The position numbers and the translations under genes are program-made. The notes under the pieces are model-generated. The model worked only from the letters and a program-made list of their open reading frames with translations. It searched no databases and was not told the origin of the DNA. From NCBI GenBank assembly GCA_015847255.1, contig JADLZK010007647.1, positions 124,001 through 188,000 of the forward strand: 64,000 nt of DNA, written 5' to 3'. Shown one piece after another: positions 1 through 11,410 of the stretch. Every line of letters starts with the position of its first letter. Position 1 is the stretch's first letter. The stretch comes from Hyparrhenia diplandra (lineage: Eukaryota; Streptophyta; Magnoliopsida; Poales; Poaceae).

Positions 1-1260
1 AAGGAATCTGTCGCAAGGGCCAAGCTCCCGGTCAGGTAACTCCGTGCATAGCCTCGGGTCTTCCCCACACACAAGTGGGTATCTGACGTGCCTTCCAAAA
101 AGCCTCTCCCGGATGCTCCCCGCCGTCTTCACTATCAAACTTCTGGTCGAAGCGCTGCGGGCTTTGTTCCCTTGGTACACTATGACGGCCACACAACAAA
201 TGCAGTTGGTGTGGTCTCGCAAGACTACAAGGCCCGTCGAGTACAACACATGAGATATATGCAAATGTCACCAAACACTAACCCTAAGCCTAGAGCAAGC
301 GCATAAGCGGTGATCTAACTAACCTAAGCGCCTTCAGAAAGCACTTATGCTAACCACCGAATATTTCACTAAGCACTATGCATGTGAAGAGCACTAAAAT
401 GGTATATCAACACTCTAGATGTGTTTCCTCAGTCCCACATCCCTCATTTGGCCGGTTGGATGGGGTGTTTATATCCCCAATAGAGAAATCTAAGTAGCCG
501 TTGGAGTTGAATTCCAGCTTTCTACCATGCACCTGACTCTCCGCTGGTAGCACCAGACGCGTCATGTGCTCTTCTGACCGTTGGTGATCGCCTCCTGACC
601 GTTGAAGCCAGCTAGCCATTGGGCTTTGGCAGTAAGCAACAGACGCACCTGCTGGCCACAACGGACGCACCGCTCGCAGCGTCCGTTGCGTAACCCAAGA
701 GCTCCCGAGCGCCAAATCAACACTGGATGCGTTCGCAATAACGCATCGGACGCACCGGTCACTTAGGTGATTGTTGATACAAAAGTAGTGAAGGGTCGAG
801 ATGGGGACTAGAGGGGGGTGAATAGTCCTTTCTAGAACTAATTACATCGGCTAATTGAATATAATGTGGAATTAAAACTTTTCGCTTAGCGAAGATTTCA
901 CCCTCTAACTAATACTCTATTAGCACCTCTAAAAGGATCCTACACAAAGCAAATAAGGTGTTGAGCCTAGCTTGAGCTCCTAATTAATTTTATTACATGG
1001 TCACGCAAACCAATGCACTAGTACTTCAAGCACCCGGGAGCTCCAACACAATTCTAATGAGTAAAAACACAAAGCCTACATATGCTTAAGGCTCAAATTA
1101 CTTAGCTACACGAGCTAAGCATGCCAACTAAACAAGCTACACAAGCTATATAGATGCAATAACACTGCCTCTAGCTACACAAGCAAGAAGACAATTATAA
1201 TGTCACACAAACTTATAATTGCAAGAGCTACTCCACAAACACAAGCACAAAGTAGAGTCT
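1..1260 (-). mobile_element. Ty1-copia LTR fragment, minus orientation, cut by window edge
   Basis: No protein is supported here. On the minus strand a TATA-like box (TATAAA, plus positions 468-473) lies in a GC-rich promoter-like context. The motif GAGGGGGGTGAATAG near 811 and repeated GCGTCCG words (about 630-760) resemble long LTRs of SIRE/Maximus-type copia elements in grasses. That lineage call comes from memory of the repeat type, not from a search. Neither LTR end is visible, so the limits are approximate. All open frames here look like chance frames. Confidence 0.45.
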
Positions 1261-1527
1261 TAGATAGAGGGGTGAAGTAAACTCGGGCTTCGGGCGTGAT
1301 GGGCCGGGCCATCATATTCTTGCTTCGGATGATCTTGCTTATTAGCTTTGTTCTTCGATGAAACTGTTAACCCTGTTTTGAGATGAGCTTATAGCCTGAT
1401 GGGTGAACTACTAGTTCAGCGGAGGTAGCTTATATTGAATCGTATGATTTGATTCACCCAAGTGATAGATGAGCTATGAGGTTTGAAACCGAGGGGTTAA
1501 TAACGTGGCTTGGACCCCGGCTTTTTG
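1261..1527. other. unassigned sequence
   Basis: I see no coding frame, terminal repeat or recognisable element. It lies between the copia LTR fragment and the poly(T) end of the next retroposon. Confidence 0.4.
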
Positions 1528-2460
1528 TTTTTTTTTTTTTTTTTGACAAGCAACAATATATATTAAGTTAAAGCAACCAAGATACATTGAAGTCCTCAAA
1601 AGAGGACTGAGAAAGATTGAGGTCTCGCAACCAGAAAAGGAAACACCATCCACTAATGAACGAAGGAGGACAAATCTGCTGGTGAGGGGTAAATGCAGGG
1701 GCGGCGAAGACACATGCACTCGGATGGATTGGCCTCGCACAGCGAAGGCTTAGAGTGGGAGGGCATCGAGTAAAAAACATGCCGGCATTCGAAGGATGAT
1801 GTAGAAGTCATCGTCGGATGTAGAAAAAGCTCGAGCCGAGATCCCGGGGAAGCAGATTTATCGACCCAAGACCAAAGCAAAAGTTGAAAAGTTGGAATCG
1901 TGGGTTGGAAGACCCTAGGCTGCATGAAGTCCACCTCCACGGCGCCGTGGTGGGGCCGCCGGTCACCGTCCAAACATGAATAGAATCCACCGATGGAGGC
2001 TGCATGCTGGACACGTAGAGGAGCACGTGGTGCAGGTGAACCCCAATTTAGGCACGCATACTCCATGCATAGCACATCGCCAGCCGGGTCCCACCATGAA
2101 AGAAGCGGCCGCCATGGTCGTTCGTGTGGGGACGACCTTCGCCTAGACCTCGCCGAGGGTCGCCTCGCCGCCCGAGATCCGCCGGACGAGCAGAGGCTGT
2201 GGCGAGCCACACGCGTACGAGGTGAAGGCCGAGATGTGGATCGTCGCCGGCATGGCGGAGTTGCTGCGCAGGCTCTCCGAGATGTCGCCGAAGGTGCTTT
2301 GCGGTCCGCCTAGGGCCCGCGACATCGCCGACCTTGTCCCGCACCTTCTCGATCCGGATGGCGCCGGGGTCCTCCCGCTAATGCAGCCCGTGCGCTTGCG
2401 GTTCTCCCGCCGTCGTCGGGATGCTTCCTGTGCGCTGGCGGTGGGCCGCGGCGACGGTGT
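1528..2460 (-). mobile_element. poly(A)-tailed LINE-like retroposon, minus orientation (3' part)
   Basis: A 17-T run at 1528-1544 is the poly(A) tail read on the minus strand, preceded on that strand by an AT-rich 3' end (TTGCTTGTC) like those of plant LINEs. Upstream on the minus strand the sequence turns GC-rich and continues, after removal of the copia element at 2461-11405, into 11411 onward. The longest minus frame (1653-2210) has biased composition and no recognised domain, so I do not call it a gene. I could not find a matching target duplication. A non-autonomous LINE derivative or a retrocopy are both possible. Confidence 0.45.
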
Positions 2461-2844
2461 TGTTAGATAAATTGATGCAAGTCCAATGTAATCTTTTGTT
2501 CAGTTAGGTGTCTAGGGGTGAGTTGGTTAGGATCGAGCGTAGTTGGAGTCATGCCGAGCTACGACACGATCGGTCGAGTTCGTAATGTACACGCCCGTGG
2601 CGCGTCGCCGCGAGGCAAGCATCACGGTGAAACGGTGTTTGCACTCGATACGGCGCGGCGTGGGGATGAGGACGTGATCCTCACTGTCTTATAAATACAT
2701 GAATACTCAAGGGCTGTCACGTTGGCGTGCCTTAACAATCTTCTTTCTTCCAAGTTTCCAATCTATCTCGCTCCGAGCGTCGTGGTCACCCACGCCGTCG
2801 CCCGGCATTCACGTTCTCGGTGTTCCGGGCGTTTCGCTCTAACA
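2461..2844 (+). repeat. 5' LTR of the copia element
   Basis: This 384-bp direct repeat of 7196-7518 plus 11321-11405 starts TGTTAGATAAATTG and ends CTCTAACA, two bases before the primer binding site. It carries a TATAAATA box near 2690, so transcription probably starts in its last part. Confidence 0.9.
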
Positions 2845-2846
2845 AG

Positions 2847-2859
2847 TGGTATCGGAGCC
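2847..2859 (+). other. primer binding site, tRNA-iMet type
   Basis: TGGTATCGGAGCC differs at one base from the usual plant copia primer site TGGTATCAGAGCC, complementary to the 3' end of initiator tRNA-Met. It lies 2 nt after the 5' LTR. Confidence 0.9.
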
Positions 2860-2971
2860 GCTAGGTTGCCGGCGGTCTTTGCGTTCGGAGGAGTAGAGAG
2901 GCGAGAGGTAGCCGGAAGAGGCGGATCATCGTGTTCAAGCTTAACAAGCCGGGAACATCTGCTTTGTCGCC

Positions 2972-3992
2972 ATGGGAGATAAAGACAAGGAGAGCGATGG
3001 AACAGGCGTGGAATCGGCGTCCGGAAATCTGGTATGGCCAATGCTAACTCGTTCCAATTACCAAAGTGGGCAGCTCATGTGTAGTGTAACTGGAGGCCAT
3101 GTACCTTTGGGATGCGATAGAATCTGATCGGGTGGAGCGTCGTCGAGATCGACTTGCTCTAGGCGCCATGATCCGTGGCGTTCCCGGGGAGATGCACATA
3201 GTCTTCTCGAACAAGAAGTCGACAAAGGAGGCATGTGAGGTGATCAAATCTATGCGTCTTGGTGTAGATAGGGTGAAGGAGGTGAATGCACAAAAATTAC
3301 TCGGTGAGTTTGAGTCAATCTCATTCAAATCGGGTGAGACAATTGAAGATTTTGCAGTTAGGATCGGGAAGCTTGCTACTGATCTGAAAGGCCTAGGCGA
3401 GACGAGCATTGATGATGTTCGTGTTGTGAAGAAGTTGCTCAGGGTGGTGCCACCGAGATATAATCAAGTGGCTGTCATGATTGAGATGTTGTGATCTAAA
3501 CAAGTTGTCGGTGGAAGACACGGTGAGTCGCTTTTGCGTGCTAGAAGACCGATTCGAACCCACCGTCGAGGAGGTGACTAGCAAGGCCGAATGATTTGCT
3601 CATGATCGAGGAAGATTACCGGCAAAATGCAAGAATCGTGGGAAGACAGATGCGTCGGGATCCACGAGTGGGAAAAGTGCCGGGTAATAATCGTATGTCA
3701 AGAAGAACAAAGGAGGAGCACGTGGAGGCAATCGTGGACGGGCACGAAGGTGGAGGAAAGGAGGGTGCGACAGAGGAGGCACCACGTCGCAATGGCCGTT
3801 GCAACAAATGCAAAGTGTTTGGCCATTGGGCGAGGGAGTGCAAGAAGTTTCCAAAGGAGCCTACTCAAGCCGCCCATCATGCCAATGCAGATGTAGATCC
3901 ACAAACTGCCCTTCTCATGGTGTGTGTGCAATGTGGTGAGAACGGCAGTGATCGGGGTGTTCCGAAGGGTGCATCCGAATCAAGGCCGAGTT
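2972..3992 (+). pseudogene. copia gag (capsid/nucleocapsid), frameshifted
   Basis: Gag would form the particle that packages element RNA. An ATG at 2972 opens an acidic N-terminus, which goes out of frame near 3060. The capsid-like segment (UBN2/gag-polypeptide type) reads at 3099-3494 and contains a region around VRIGKLATDLKGLG. A frameshift near 3494 interrupts it. The nucleocapsid part at 3596-3992 contains one CCHC zinc knuckle, CNKCKVFGHWAREC, at 3800-3841, with all four ligands present. At least two frameshifts make it non-functional as written. Protease and integrase remains follow directly, as in the single polyprotein of copia elements. Confidence 0.85.
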
Positions 3993-4012
3993 GATCTATC
4001 GATATATGAAGA

Positions 4013-5230
4013 AGGATCATGGGTTCTCGATCTTTGGAGCAACCAATCATATATTTGGATGCAGAGAGTCATTGACTAGCCCTGGATGAATCAGTCAAGG
4101 GGGCGGTCAAGTTTGGTGATGGATCCAAAGTTGAAAATTTGCGGCATAGGTGCAGTAACAATTGCAGGCAAAAATTAGGACCATCATGTGCTCTCTGAAG
4201 TCTATTACATACCATCTCTCGAAGTGCAACATTGTGAGCAGGGGGCAGCTCGAGGAAGGAGGATGTCGAGTAGAGATCGATGATGGTGTCATGGAGGTGC
4301 TGGAACGAAGACAGGCAGGAAGCAAGATCAGGAGGGTGCTCATTCGGAGGCGACGCGAGAACCGGGCTGTATGTGATGCGGTGAAGGTTACTGCACTGTA
4401 TGCCTTTTGTCGAATATTCGGGAGACCGTGGCTCGCACGCCGGGTTTGGGCACTGAACTTGTGGCGCCGTGAGCTCGCAGCCAAAGGAGATGGTGGAAGG
4501 CATGCCACTAGTAAAGAATGTCGGCGGTATGCGATGGATGTGCGCTTGGGAAGCATCACGGATCCCGTTCCCAAGAGCATCGGCATGCCGGGCGGCCCCG
4601 AATGTCCGATTGGTGCATGCTGATTTGTGCGGACGAGTCTCGCCACCCACGCCCGGGAGGAAAGCTCTTTTTTCTCCTAATCGTGGACGATCACAAAGGT
4701 ACATGTGGCTTGAATTGCTAGCCACTAAGGATGAAGCACTCGGACACTTCAAGAGATTTAAGGCTGCTTGTGAGAACTCGAGTTGGGATGCAAGTTGAAG
4801 GCATTCGAAGTGATCGAGGAGGGAATTTAATTCAGGTGCGTTTGTGTCATTTTGTCATGAGTCGGGCATAAAGCACAACACAACCACCCCGCATATACGC
4901 CTTGGCAGAGAATGGAGTTGTCGAGAGACGGAATCGGACGTTAGTGGAGATGGCAAGATGCTTGCTCAAGAGCATTGGTGTTCCTACCCGGTTCTGGGGA
5001 GAAGCAGTCAAGACTGCAGTTTATCTGTTGAACTATGCTCCAACTAAGAGCCTAAATGGCAAAACGCCATATGAAGCATGGTTTGCAAGGAAGCCAGTGG
5101 TGAAGCATCTTGAACGTTTGGATGCAAAGGCGGAAACGTGTTAGTCCGGGGGATCGATAAGCTTTTCGGCATTGATACCGGGAGTTTCTCCGGGATATGA
5201 GCCTGGAACGAAGGGGTATCGTGTCTATGA
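4013..5230 (+). pseudogene. copia protease and integrase, frameshifted
   Basis: The protease is recognisable near 4018-4140 by a degraded DSGAT-type active site (one extra base shifts the frame after the Asp) followed by FGDGSK. The stretch 4162-4300 holds the conserved linker NIVSRGQLEEGGC before integrase. The integrase zinc-binding region and catalytic core lie at about 4470-5140. I see HADLCG for the first Asp, a second Asp in SDRGG near 4810, and the Glu in NGVVERRNRT at about 4906-4935. The core continues with the conserved TPYEAWF. Three or more frame changes divide the region. Integrase lies upstream of reverse transcriptase, the diagnostic copia order. Confidence 0.85.
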
Positions 5231-5689
5231 TCTGTGAATGCTAAATTGATGGTTAGTCGTGATGTTATCTTTGATGAGAAGGCAAAGCATGGAATTGGGT
5301 GGGGAAAGAGCAAAGACCTGACGGTCAGTGCCTGAAACTTTCTCAATTGAGTGTCTTGAGGACACATTCTCACGGTCCGACAACGGGACCTCGATGCGCA
5401 CGGTGGCTCGATTCGGAAGCCGTGGAGCCGGCCTCGCTGCGACAACAATTCCATCGACAAGCAGCTCATCTTCTCCCACACGCCTTGACACCTCGGTCGA
5501 TTCGATGGGCCACACCGCCATCACATGATGCTGACTTCTCCAATGAAGGTGCTCCATCGCGGTCTGAGGACTTTGTCCGAATTGCTAGACACAAGCGAGG
5601 AAGTGCGGGATTTTGAATATAGGGATATGTCTAGTTGCGCCAGGAAGAACCGAAGTCTATTCAAGCCGCACTCTTAGAGAAGTGTTGGA

Positions 5690-6600
5690 GAAAAGCAATG
5701 GCGAGTAAGAGATGAAGTCGATCGAGGAGAACAAAACTTGGGTTGCTGTGATTTACCACCCAAGCATAAGGCCATTGGTCTCAAGTGGGTGTTTAAAGTA
5801 AAGAAGGACCCGGATGGCAATATTGTCAAGCACAAGGCACGTATAGTTGCAAAAGGATATGCTCGTCGGGGAGTTGATTTCGATGAAGTATTTGCTCGGT
5901 CACTAGAATAGAGATAGTTAAAGTTCTATTGGCATTGGCGGCACATGGTGGTTGGAAAGTACATCACATGGATGTAAAATCGCGTTTTCGAATGGCGATT
6001 TGTCAGAGACGGTGTATGTGCAGCAGCCCCCAGGGTTTATCATCGGTGACTCTGACAAGGTGTTGAAGCTGAACAAGGCGTTGTATGGCCTTAGGCAGGC
6101 ACCCCGAGCATGGAATGCTAAGCTTGACAAAGAGTTAATTGCCCTCGGATTTGTGAGGAGCAAGCTAGAGCATGCTGTTTACAGGAGGAGCAGCAGTGAT
6201 TCTTTTATTCTTGTGGGAGTTTATGTTGATGATCTTATTATTTCTCGGACTGCAGATTAGTGAGATACTAAGGTTCAAGGAAGAGATGAAGGAGAAATTC
6301 AGCATGAGCGATTTGGGGCTCCTTAGCTACTATCTTGGGATAGAAGTCGGGGGAGATAGCTCGATCACTTTGAGCCAGAGCGCCTATGCTCAGAAGGTTT
6401 TGGAGAATGCTAACATGAGAAACCGCAACGCATGTGACACTCCAATGGAAAATAGGCTCAAGCTCAGCAAGATAAAAGAAGAAGATGCAGTTGATCCAAC
6501 CGGTATAGGAGTCCGATCGGCGTCTCAGATATATTGTGAACACGAGACCTGACATAGCCTATGCGGTTGGAGTGGTGAGTGTACGTGCAAACGCCGGGGA
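5690..6600 (+). pseudogene. copia reverse transcriptase, frameshifted
   Basis: The enzyme copies element RNA into DNA inside the particle. Recognisable segments are an ENKTW start near 5730, HKARIVAKGY near 5830, HHMDVK near 5965, ALYGLRQAPRAW near 6080 and the catalytic YVDDL at 6222-6236. Then follow MSDLGLLSYYLGIEV (about 6304-6348) and TRPDIAYAVG near 6546. The frame changes near 5755, 5910, 6255 and 6510. The family is the RVT_2 type of copia polyproteins. Confidence 0.9.
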
Positions 6601-6779
6601 AGGAGCATTGGTTGCCTCGTCAAACGTATTCTTCGTTATTTGAAGGGAACAATGTGTATGGTATGTGTTTATACAAGAGGAGGAGAGTTTTGACCATTGT
6701 TGTTGGGTTCTGGCCCGCATGATGATTTTGCTGGAGACGTCGAAGATAGGAGGAGCACATCCGGTCTTTCAGATATTTT

Positions 6780-7165
6780 CTAGGCAAGAGCCTTGTGATG
6801 TGGTCATCTCGGAAGCAAAAGATAGTCGCACTCTCATCTTGTGAAGCCGAAGTACATGGCGGGCAGCAGAAGAAGATGCCAAGGAATATGGCTAAGCCGG
6901 CTCATAGCGCACATGATGGGAACAAAGGAGGCAAAGTGAAGTTGCTCATGGACAATATGTTCGCGATTGCTCTCGCCAGAAATCCAAAGGCATCATGAAC
7001 GAAGTAAGCACATTGACACTAAATATCACTTCCTTCGCGGAGTGCATAGAGGATGGCAAGGTGGAGGTAGAACATGTGGGAACGGCAGATCACCGCGGGA
7101 TATCTTCACCAAGTCGCTGGGACGAAGTCGAGGTTCATTGAACTGAGGAGTGCTTTTTAGGTGTC
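6780..7165 (+). pseudogene. copia RNase H, frameshifted
   Basis: The RNase H domain is marked by SSCEAE near 6837-6856, holding a catalytic Glu, and by LLMDN near 6942-6956, holding a catalytic Asp. Sequence after 7000 continues in another frame with the conserved copia C-terminus. The 3' LTR begins 31 bp after this block. Confidence 0.85.
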
Positions 7166-7180
7166 GTTGAAGTGCATCAA

Positions 7181-7195
7181 GTTTAGGTGGTGATT
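7181..7195 (+). other. polypurine tract of the copia element
   Basis: GTTTAGGTGGTGATT lies immediately before the 3' LTR, as in many plant copia elements that end in AGGTGGAGATT or similar. It would prime plus-strand DNA synthesis. It is purine-rich but not purely purine. Confidence 0.7.
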
Positions 7196-7518
7196 TGTTA
7201 GATAAATTGATGCAAGTCCAATGTAATCTTTTGTTCGCTTAGGTGTCTAGGGGTGAGTTGGTTAGGATCGGCGTAGTTGGAGTCGTGCCGAGCTACGACA
7301 CACGATCGGTCGGGAGTTCAGAATGTACACGCCATGGCGTGCCGAAGCGCCTGAGGCAAGCATCGCGATGAAACGGTGTTTGCACTCGATACGACGCGGC
7401 GTGGGGATGAGGACGTGATCCTCAGTGTCTTATAAATACATGAATGCACGAGTAACTCAAGGGGCTGTCACATTGGCGGTGCCTTAACAATCTTCTTTCT
7501 TCCAAGTTTCCAATCTAT
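7196..7518 (+). repeat. 3' LTR of the copia element, first part
   Basis: It repeats 2461 onward, including the same TATAAATA box near 7431. It is broken at 7518 by the solo LTR and resumes at 11321. Differences from the 5' LTR are scattered small substitutions and indels. Confidence 0.9.
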
Positions 7519-10500
7519 TGTAACACCCCCGGTGTTATTTACACTAAAAAACGACATGTCATCATGATCATTGCAAAGCATGCATGATTAGCCCACCATG
7601 TGTTGCATTGAACTAAAATAAGTTTATTTTATGTTTGGTGTTGTTGTCGGTTGAAAAGACGCGAGAGGAATCGAGATTAGGAAACTACCCCCTTGCTCAG
7701 GAAACCCTAATTCCAAACCCTAGTTTGTCCCCTTTTATTTTATTCAAAATTTATCAAGATTTTGGGTATGGTCATTAAAGCATTTTTGTAGATTTTTTCA
7801 AAGTTATACAAAGTTGGTATTTTGAGTTTTCAAAGTTTAGTTCAAAATTTTGAAGTAATTTTAAATTTCATTCAAACCCAAATTGCCCCCTTTTCTATAT
7901 TTCAAAATTTATGCAAAATTTGAGAAAACTTTCAGAAGCTAGTTTGTAGATCTTGTTGAGAGGAACAAAAGTCATGTACAAAGTTTTTCAAGTTGTTACA
8001 TGATTTTTAAAAGTAATTTTGAATTCAAATTTCAAATTTTGGAACTGCTTTTCAAAAAGTCAAACTTAGAGGCTGAATTTGAAAATGCTCAATTGTAAAA
8101 ATTGTAGATCTTGAAAAATTAAGGGGGTTACTTTTTGGAAAATTTTGAGTTTAGTTCAAATTTTGAGAGTAATTTGAAATTTTCGTGATTAGGGTTGGAT
8201 TTGGGGGGATGAGCGGTAACTCGACCAACCCTACCCCCGCCACCGCGCCAGCATCAAGGATCGGCGCCGCCGTCCACCGGGCGATGTCGCGCGACGCCGA
8301 CCACTGAGGCCTTCGCGACCTCTCGGCTACCTCCTCGTCCTCCCTTTGCCTATAAATAGGCCGTGGTCGCCGTCGTTTTGCTCTTTTTCCAAAAGCGCCG
8401 TCCTTGGAACGCCTCCCTCACTTGTGGTCGCCGCGCCTGTCGTCGTCGTCTCTTTTTGCCAAACCATCTTTCCCAGCCGCTTCCGCCTTGCTTAGCTTCC
8501 TGCAGGCCGGCCGCGCCCGCCTCGCCGTCGGAATCGCCCCAGTCGCCGTCTTCTCCAGCCGGTTCGCGGCGCCGCCCTTTCGACCTCCTGTCGCCGACCA
8601 TTTCGGTGAGCATTTCGCCCAACCAACTGATCCCTTTTGAGTCACACTGGACATGTGGTCATGAGGCGGCTAGGTCGGTTTCGCAGTTGAAGCCCCGACG
8701 TGCGGGCGCGCCGCCGCCGTCGCCCGCGCTGTTGCCCGCGCGCCGGCGACCCCTCTCTCAGGCCTAGCTCGCCCCAGCAAGCCTCGTCCTAGATCGGCGG
8801 TGAGCTCTACGCGTTTATGCAATTAGATTTCCATTCCGACCATCGCCGGCGCCGGGCACTGACCAGCCGCCCCTTGTGATGAGCTGTAGCGCAGGCCATG
8901 CGGTGAGCACGCGCCTGGCGGCATCGCGAGGAGTTTGTCGAAACAGCATTCCAACCGGGGCCCAATATGAAATGGTGGTGGGCCAAATCTCTTTTTGGGC
9001 CAAAATAAAAATAAAATCAGCCCATCAAGCACAAGATCTTGGGCTATGAACAGTGTTGGGCTTTTGCACGGTGTTGGGCCAATTTCAACTCGAGAACCTT
9101 TTTCTTTTTAAAATTTGTTTTTCCTTTTTAAATTCAAATGAATAGTGTCTCGATTTTGTAAATTTCATATAAATTCAAATACTAGCTTAAAAATTCTAAA
9201 AATTTTTGTGTAGCCTTCCCATGAGTATGTCTATCCATGAAAAATTTGAAACTTGAATTTTGAATACTTTTGGCATGATTTAAAAATATAAATTTTAATT
9301 GAAAAAAATGCATCTTCCTTGATTTTTAGTAATTATTTTATTTATCCAAAAATCATGAAAATTATTTTGGTACTGTTTTAGGACATAACCTACCTGTACA
9401 AAAGTTTTTGAGCTTGTTTTGAGAAAGTTAAAAATTTTATTATTTTATGCCCTATCATTTCATGTGAAAAACCATTTGTTTAATGCTTTCTAACTTAGGG
9501 TTTTGGGTAGATTTTGGGTTGTTTTGTGAACCCTACACCACACCACTGTCAGATGGTCCTTGAGAACTCCGTAGGCAATGGTGATGATATCTTGTAGAGT
9601 AGTTCAACAAGTTGGTTTTGTTAGGTTGCAACTTTATCGTGAAGGAAAGTTGTATTCAAGTTGTTTATCATTCCATGCACTCTCGCACCTCATGTTTATA
9701 AGCATGGCATCATGTTAAGCATGCATTATTCTTTTTTCGTATAGTGAACGAAGGAGATTGTGAAGTTGTTGATCAAGTATTTGAAGAGGGCTATTCGTTG
9801 ATTCAATTAGAATATCGTGATCCGTCAGTCCGAGTCAAGCTACTTCATCGATCAAGGCAAGCCCCGGTTCATTTAAACAATTCCTTGTGTTTTACAAAGT
9901 TTTATATCACCTTTGCTTTATGTTTTGCATTAGGTGATAAGAGTTGAGTGACAACCTAAATGATGCATTACCATTCCTTGTTTATTTCAATATCTACCTT
10001 GATAACCCTGTTTTGCTAAAATGCTAGAACGCTTTTAGCCCCGGCTAAATTAGTTAGACTTTTGAGTCAAAATGTGACAAGTCCTTTATGACAGCCCGAA
10101 GAGGCATTTGATGAGAAAGGATGCTATATGATGAAACCATCTTGGGATATGGTGATAAAGTTGAGACCCGGTCGGGTAATTTGCAATGAGAATGGAGTCT
10201 CGGTAGTATTTCGGCTTGCCGGCGTTAACCGTGCGTTGTAAGCAATGTGGACCGAGACTATGGAGCGCAATTTGCGCTCGAGGTCATTGGACCAATGGCA
10301 CGTCTATCATGGGTGTCATCCCATCACGGTCGACCCCTAGTTCGGGCGCATACTCGGTAAGCCCAATCTTGGGGGTGTCAAATCGAAACGCATACAATCG
10401 CGCCTTTGGGAGTGGAGAGATGGCGGGAGTACGAAGTTACCCTCGTGGGTTAAAGTCCGGATTGAGGCGTATGGTACTCTCGGGTGGCGTGGGACGCGGT

Positions 10501-11320
10501 TCCGTTTTGAGTATCCAAGAAAGGGTTGATATATGCAAGCTTAAGTGCTACATATGTCGTGTGGAAAGAACTCCCAAATTTGGGTTAATCGATTTTGAAA
10601 TCGCCGTGCTTCTCGGATATGGAGACTTGGTTTCCCCTTACATCGTAGTTTAATTATGGAGCAATTGAAGAGATGGAATAAGTGATGGAACTTCTACAAG
10701 TGTTTGCAATAGTGTAAAGATCACCTAGAATAGGTGAGAAACTTACTTGATAATAAAATGTTGAAAGTAAGGATCTATCATTAGTAAGCTTTTTTGCAAA
10801 AAGAGTTCTTGATTCTTGCTAAAAGCCTTACCTTGATTCCTATTAGACCAAAGCATTCCCGAAGTCTCCTCCTATTTTCTTTAGTCGGGTAAGCCTTGTT
10901 GAGTACTCCCGCACTTTCGGGGTTTGTTGACCCATGTTGCGGGACCAGGAGTCATGTTTGCACCGTCTTTGCATGACGGTTCGTCGGGATGAAAGTGATG
11001 ATGAGTAAGAGATAAGACCCGTGGGGCGGGGTCTAGTAGTGTCGTTTGTGTAATAAACTTTCCGCTACTCCTACTTTTTATATTGTAAAACTTGTTTCAA
11101 ATAAATGGTTGTAAAAGTATTGTAATATAAATCTTCCGCTGTTTTACTCTGATTATGTATGAAAATTGTTGTAATACTGCAATGACCTCGTAACGGATCC
11201 TGGTTGGAAAAATTAATAGTACTTTTTCGAATTATGGGTGCACACGCGTGTGACTATTAAAGGTTGTTAAACCGATAATTAGTACATGTGGCCCCTCGTA
11301 ATTTGGAAGGTTACATTACA
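7519..11320 (+). mobile_element. 3.8-kb solo LTR, probably Ty3-gypsy type
   Basis: The insert begins TGTAACACCCCC and ends GGTTACATTACA, giving the inverted ends TGTAA/TTACA. It is flanked by a 5-bp duplication TCTAT (7514-7518 and 11321-11325). Removing it restores an uninterrupted copia LTR. There is no primer site, gag or pol inside. The layout fits one long LTR: an AT-rich first part, a TATAAATAGG box at 8351-8360, GC-rich leader sequence, then AT-rich sequence. Frames at 8363-8767 and elsewhere are compositional. Gypsy lineages in grasses have LTRs of this length; the lineage is not proven. Confidence 0.85.
8351..8360 (+). promoter_or_regulatory. TATA box of the solo LTR
   Basis: TATAAATAGG is followed by pyrimidine- and GC-rich leader sequence, the usual arrangement at the U3/R junction of a plant LTR. 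An isolated LTR can still start transcription towards 11 kb. Confidence 0.6.
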
Positions 11321-11405
11321 TCTATCTCGCTCGTAAGCAGCGTCGTGGTCACCACGCCGCCGCCCGGCGTTCACGTTCTCGGTGTTCCAGGCGTTCTGCT
11401 CTAGC
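11321..11405 (+). repeat. 3' LTR of the copia element, second part
   Basis: It continues the LTR interrupted at 7518; the first five bases (TCTAT) are the second copy of the solo LTR target duplication. It ends CTCTAGC where the 5' LTR ends CTCTAACA, a small terminal change, and is followed directly by the copia target duplication GGTGT. Confidence 0.88.
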
Positions 11406-11410
11406 GGTGT

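Larger units (their letters stand above)
2461..11405 (+). mobile_element. complete but decayed Ty1-copia retrotransposon
   Basis: The element has two LTRs, a tRNA-iMet type primer site, gag, protease, integrase, reverse transcriptase and RNase H in copia order (integrase before RT), and a purine-rich tract. Its 5-bp target duplication GGTGT is present at 2456-2460 and 11406-11410. The apparent 8.9 kb includes a 3.8-kb foreign LTR (7519-11320) inside the 3' LTR; without it the element is about 5.1 kb, normal for copia. All reading frames are interrupted, so it cannot move by itself as written. It inserted into the GC-rich retroposon that continues on both sides. Confidence 0.92.

Noticed and set aside
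1653..2210. 185-codon minus frame
   Set aside because: No recognised domain; it runs into the 3' part of a poly(A) retroposon and has biased composition. It cannot be excluded as a decayed retrocopy.
8363..8767. Open plus frame of 134 codons after a TATA box
   Set aside because: It is GC-rich leader sequence inside a solo LTR, open in several frames with proline/arginine/serine bias and no domain.
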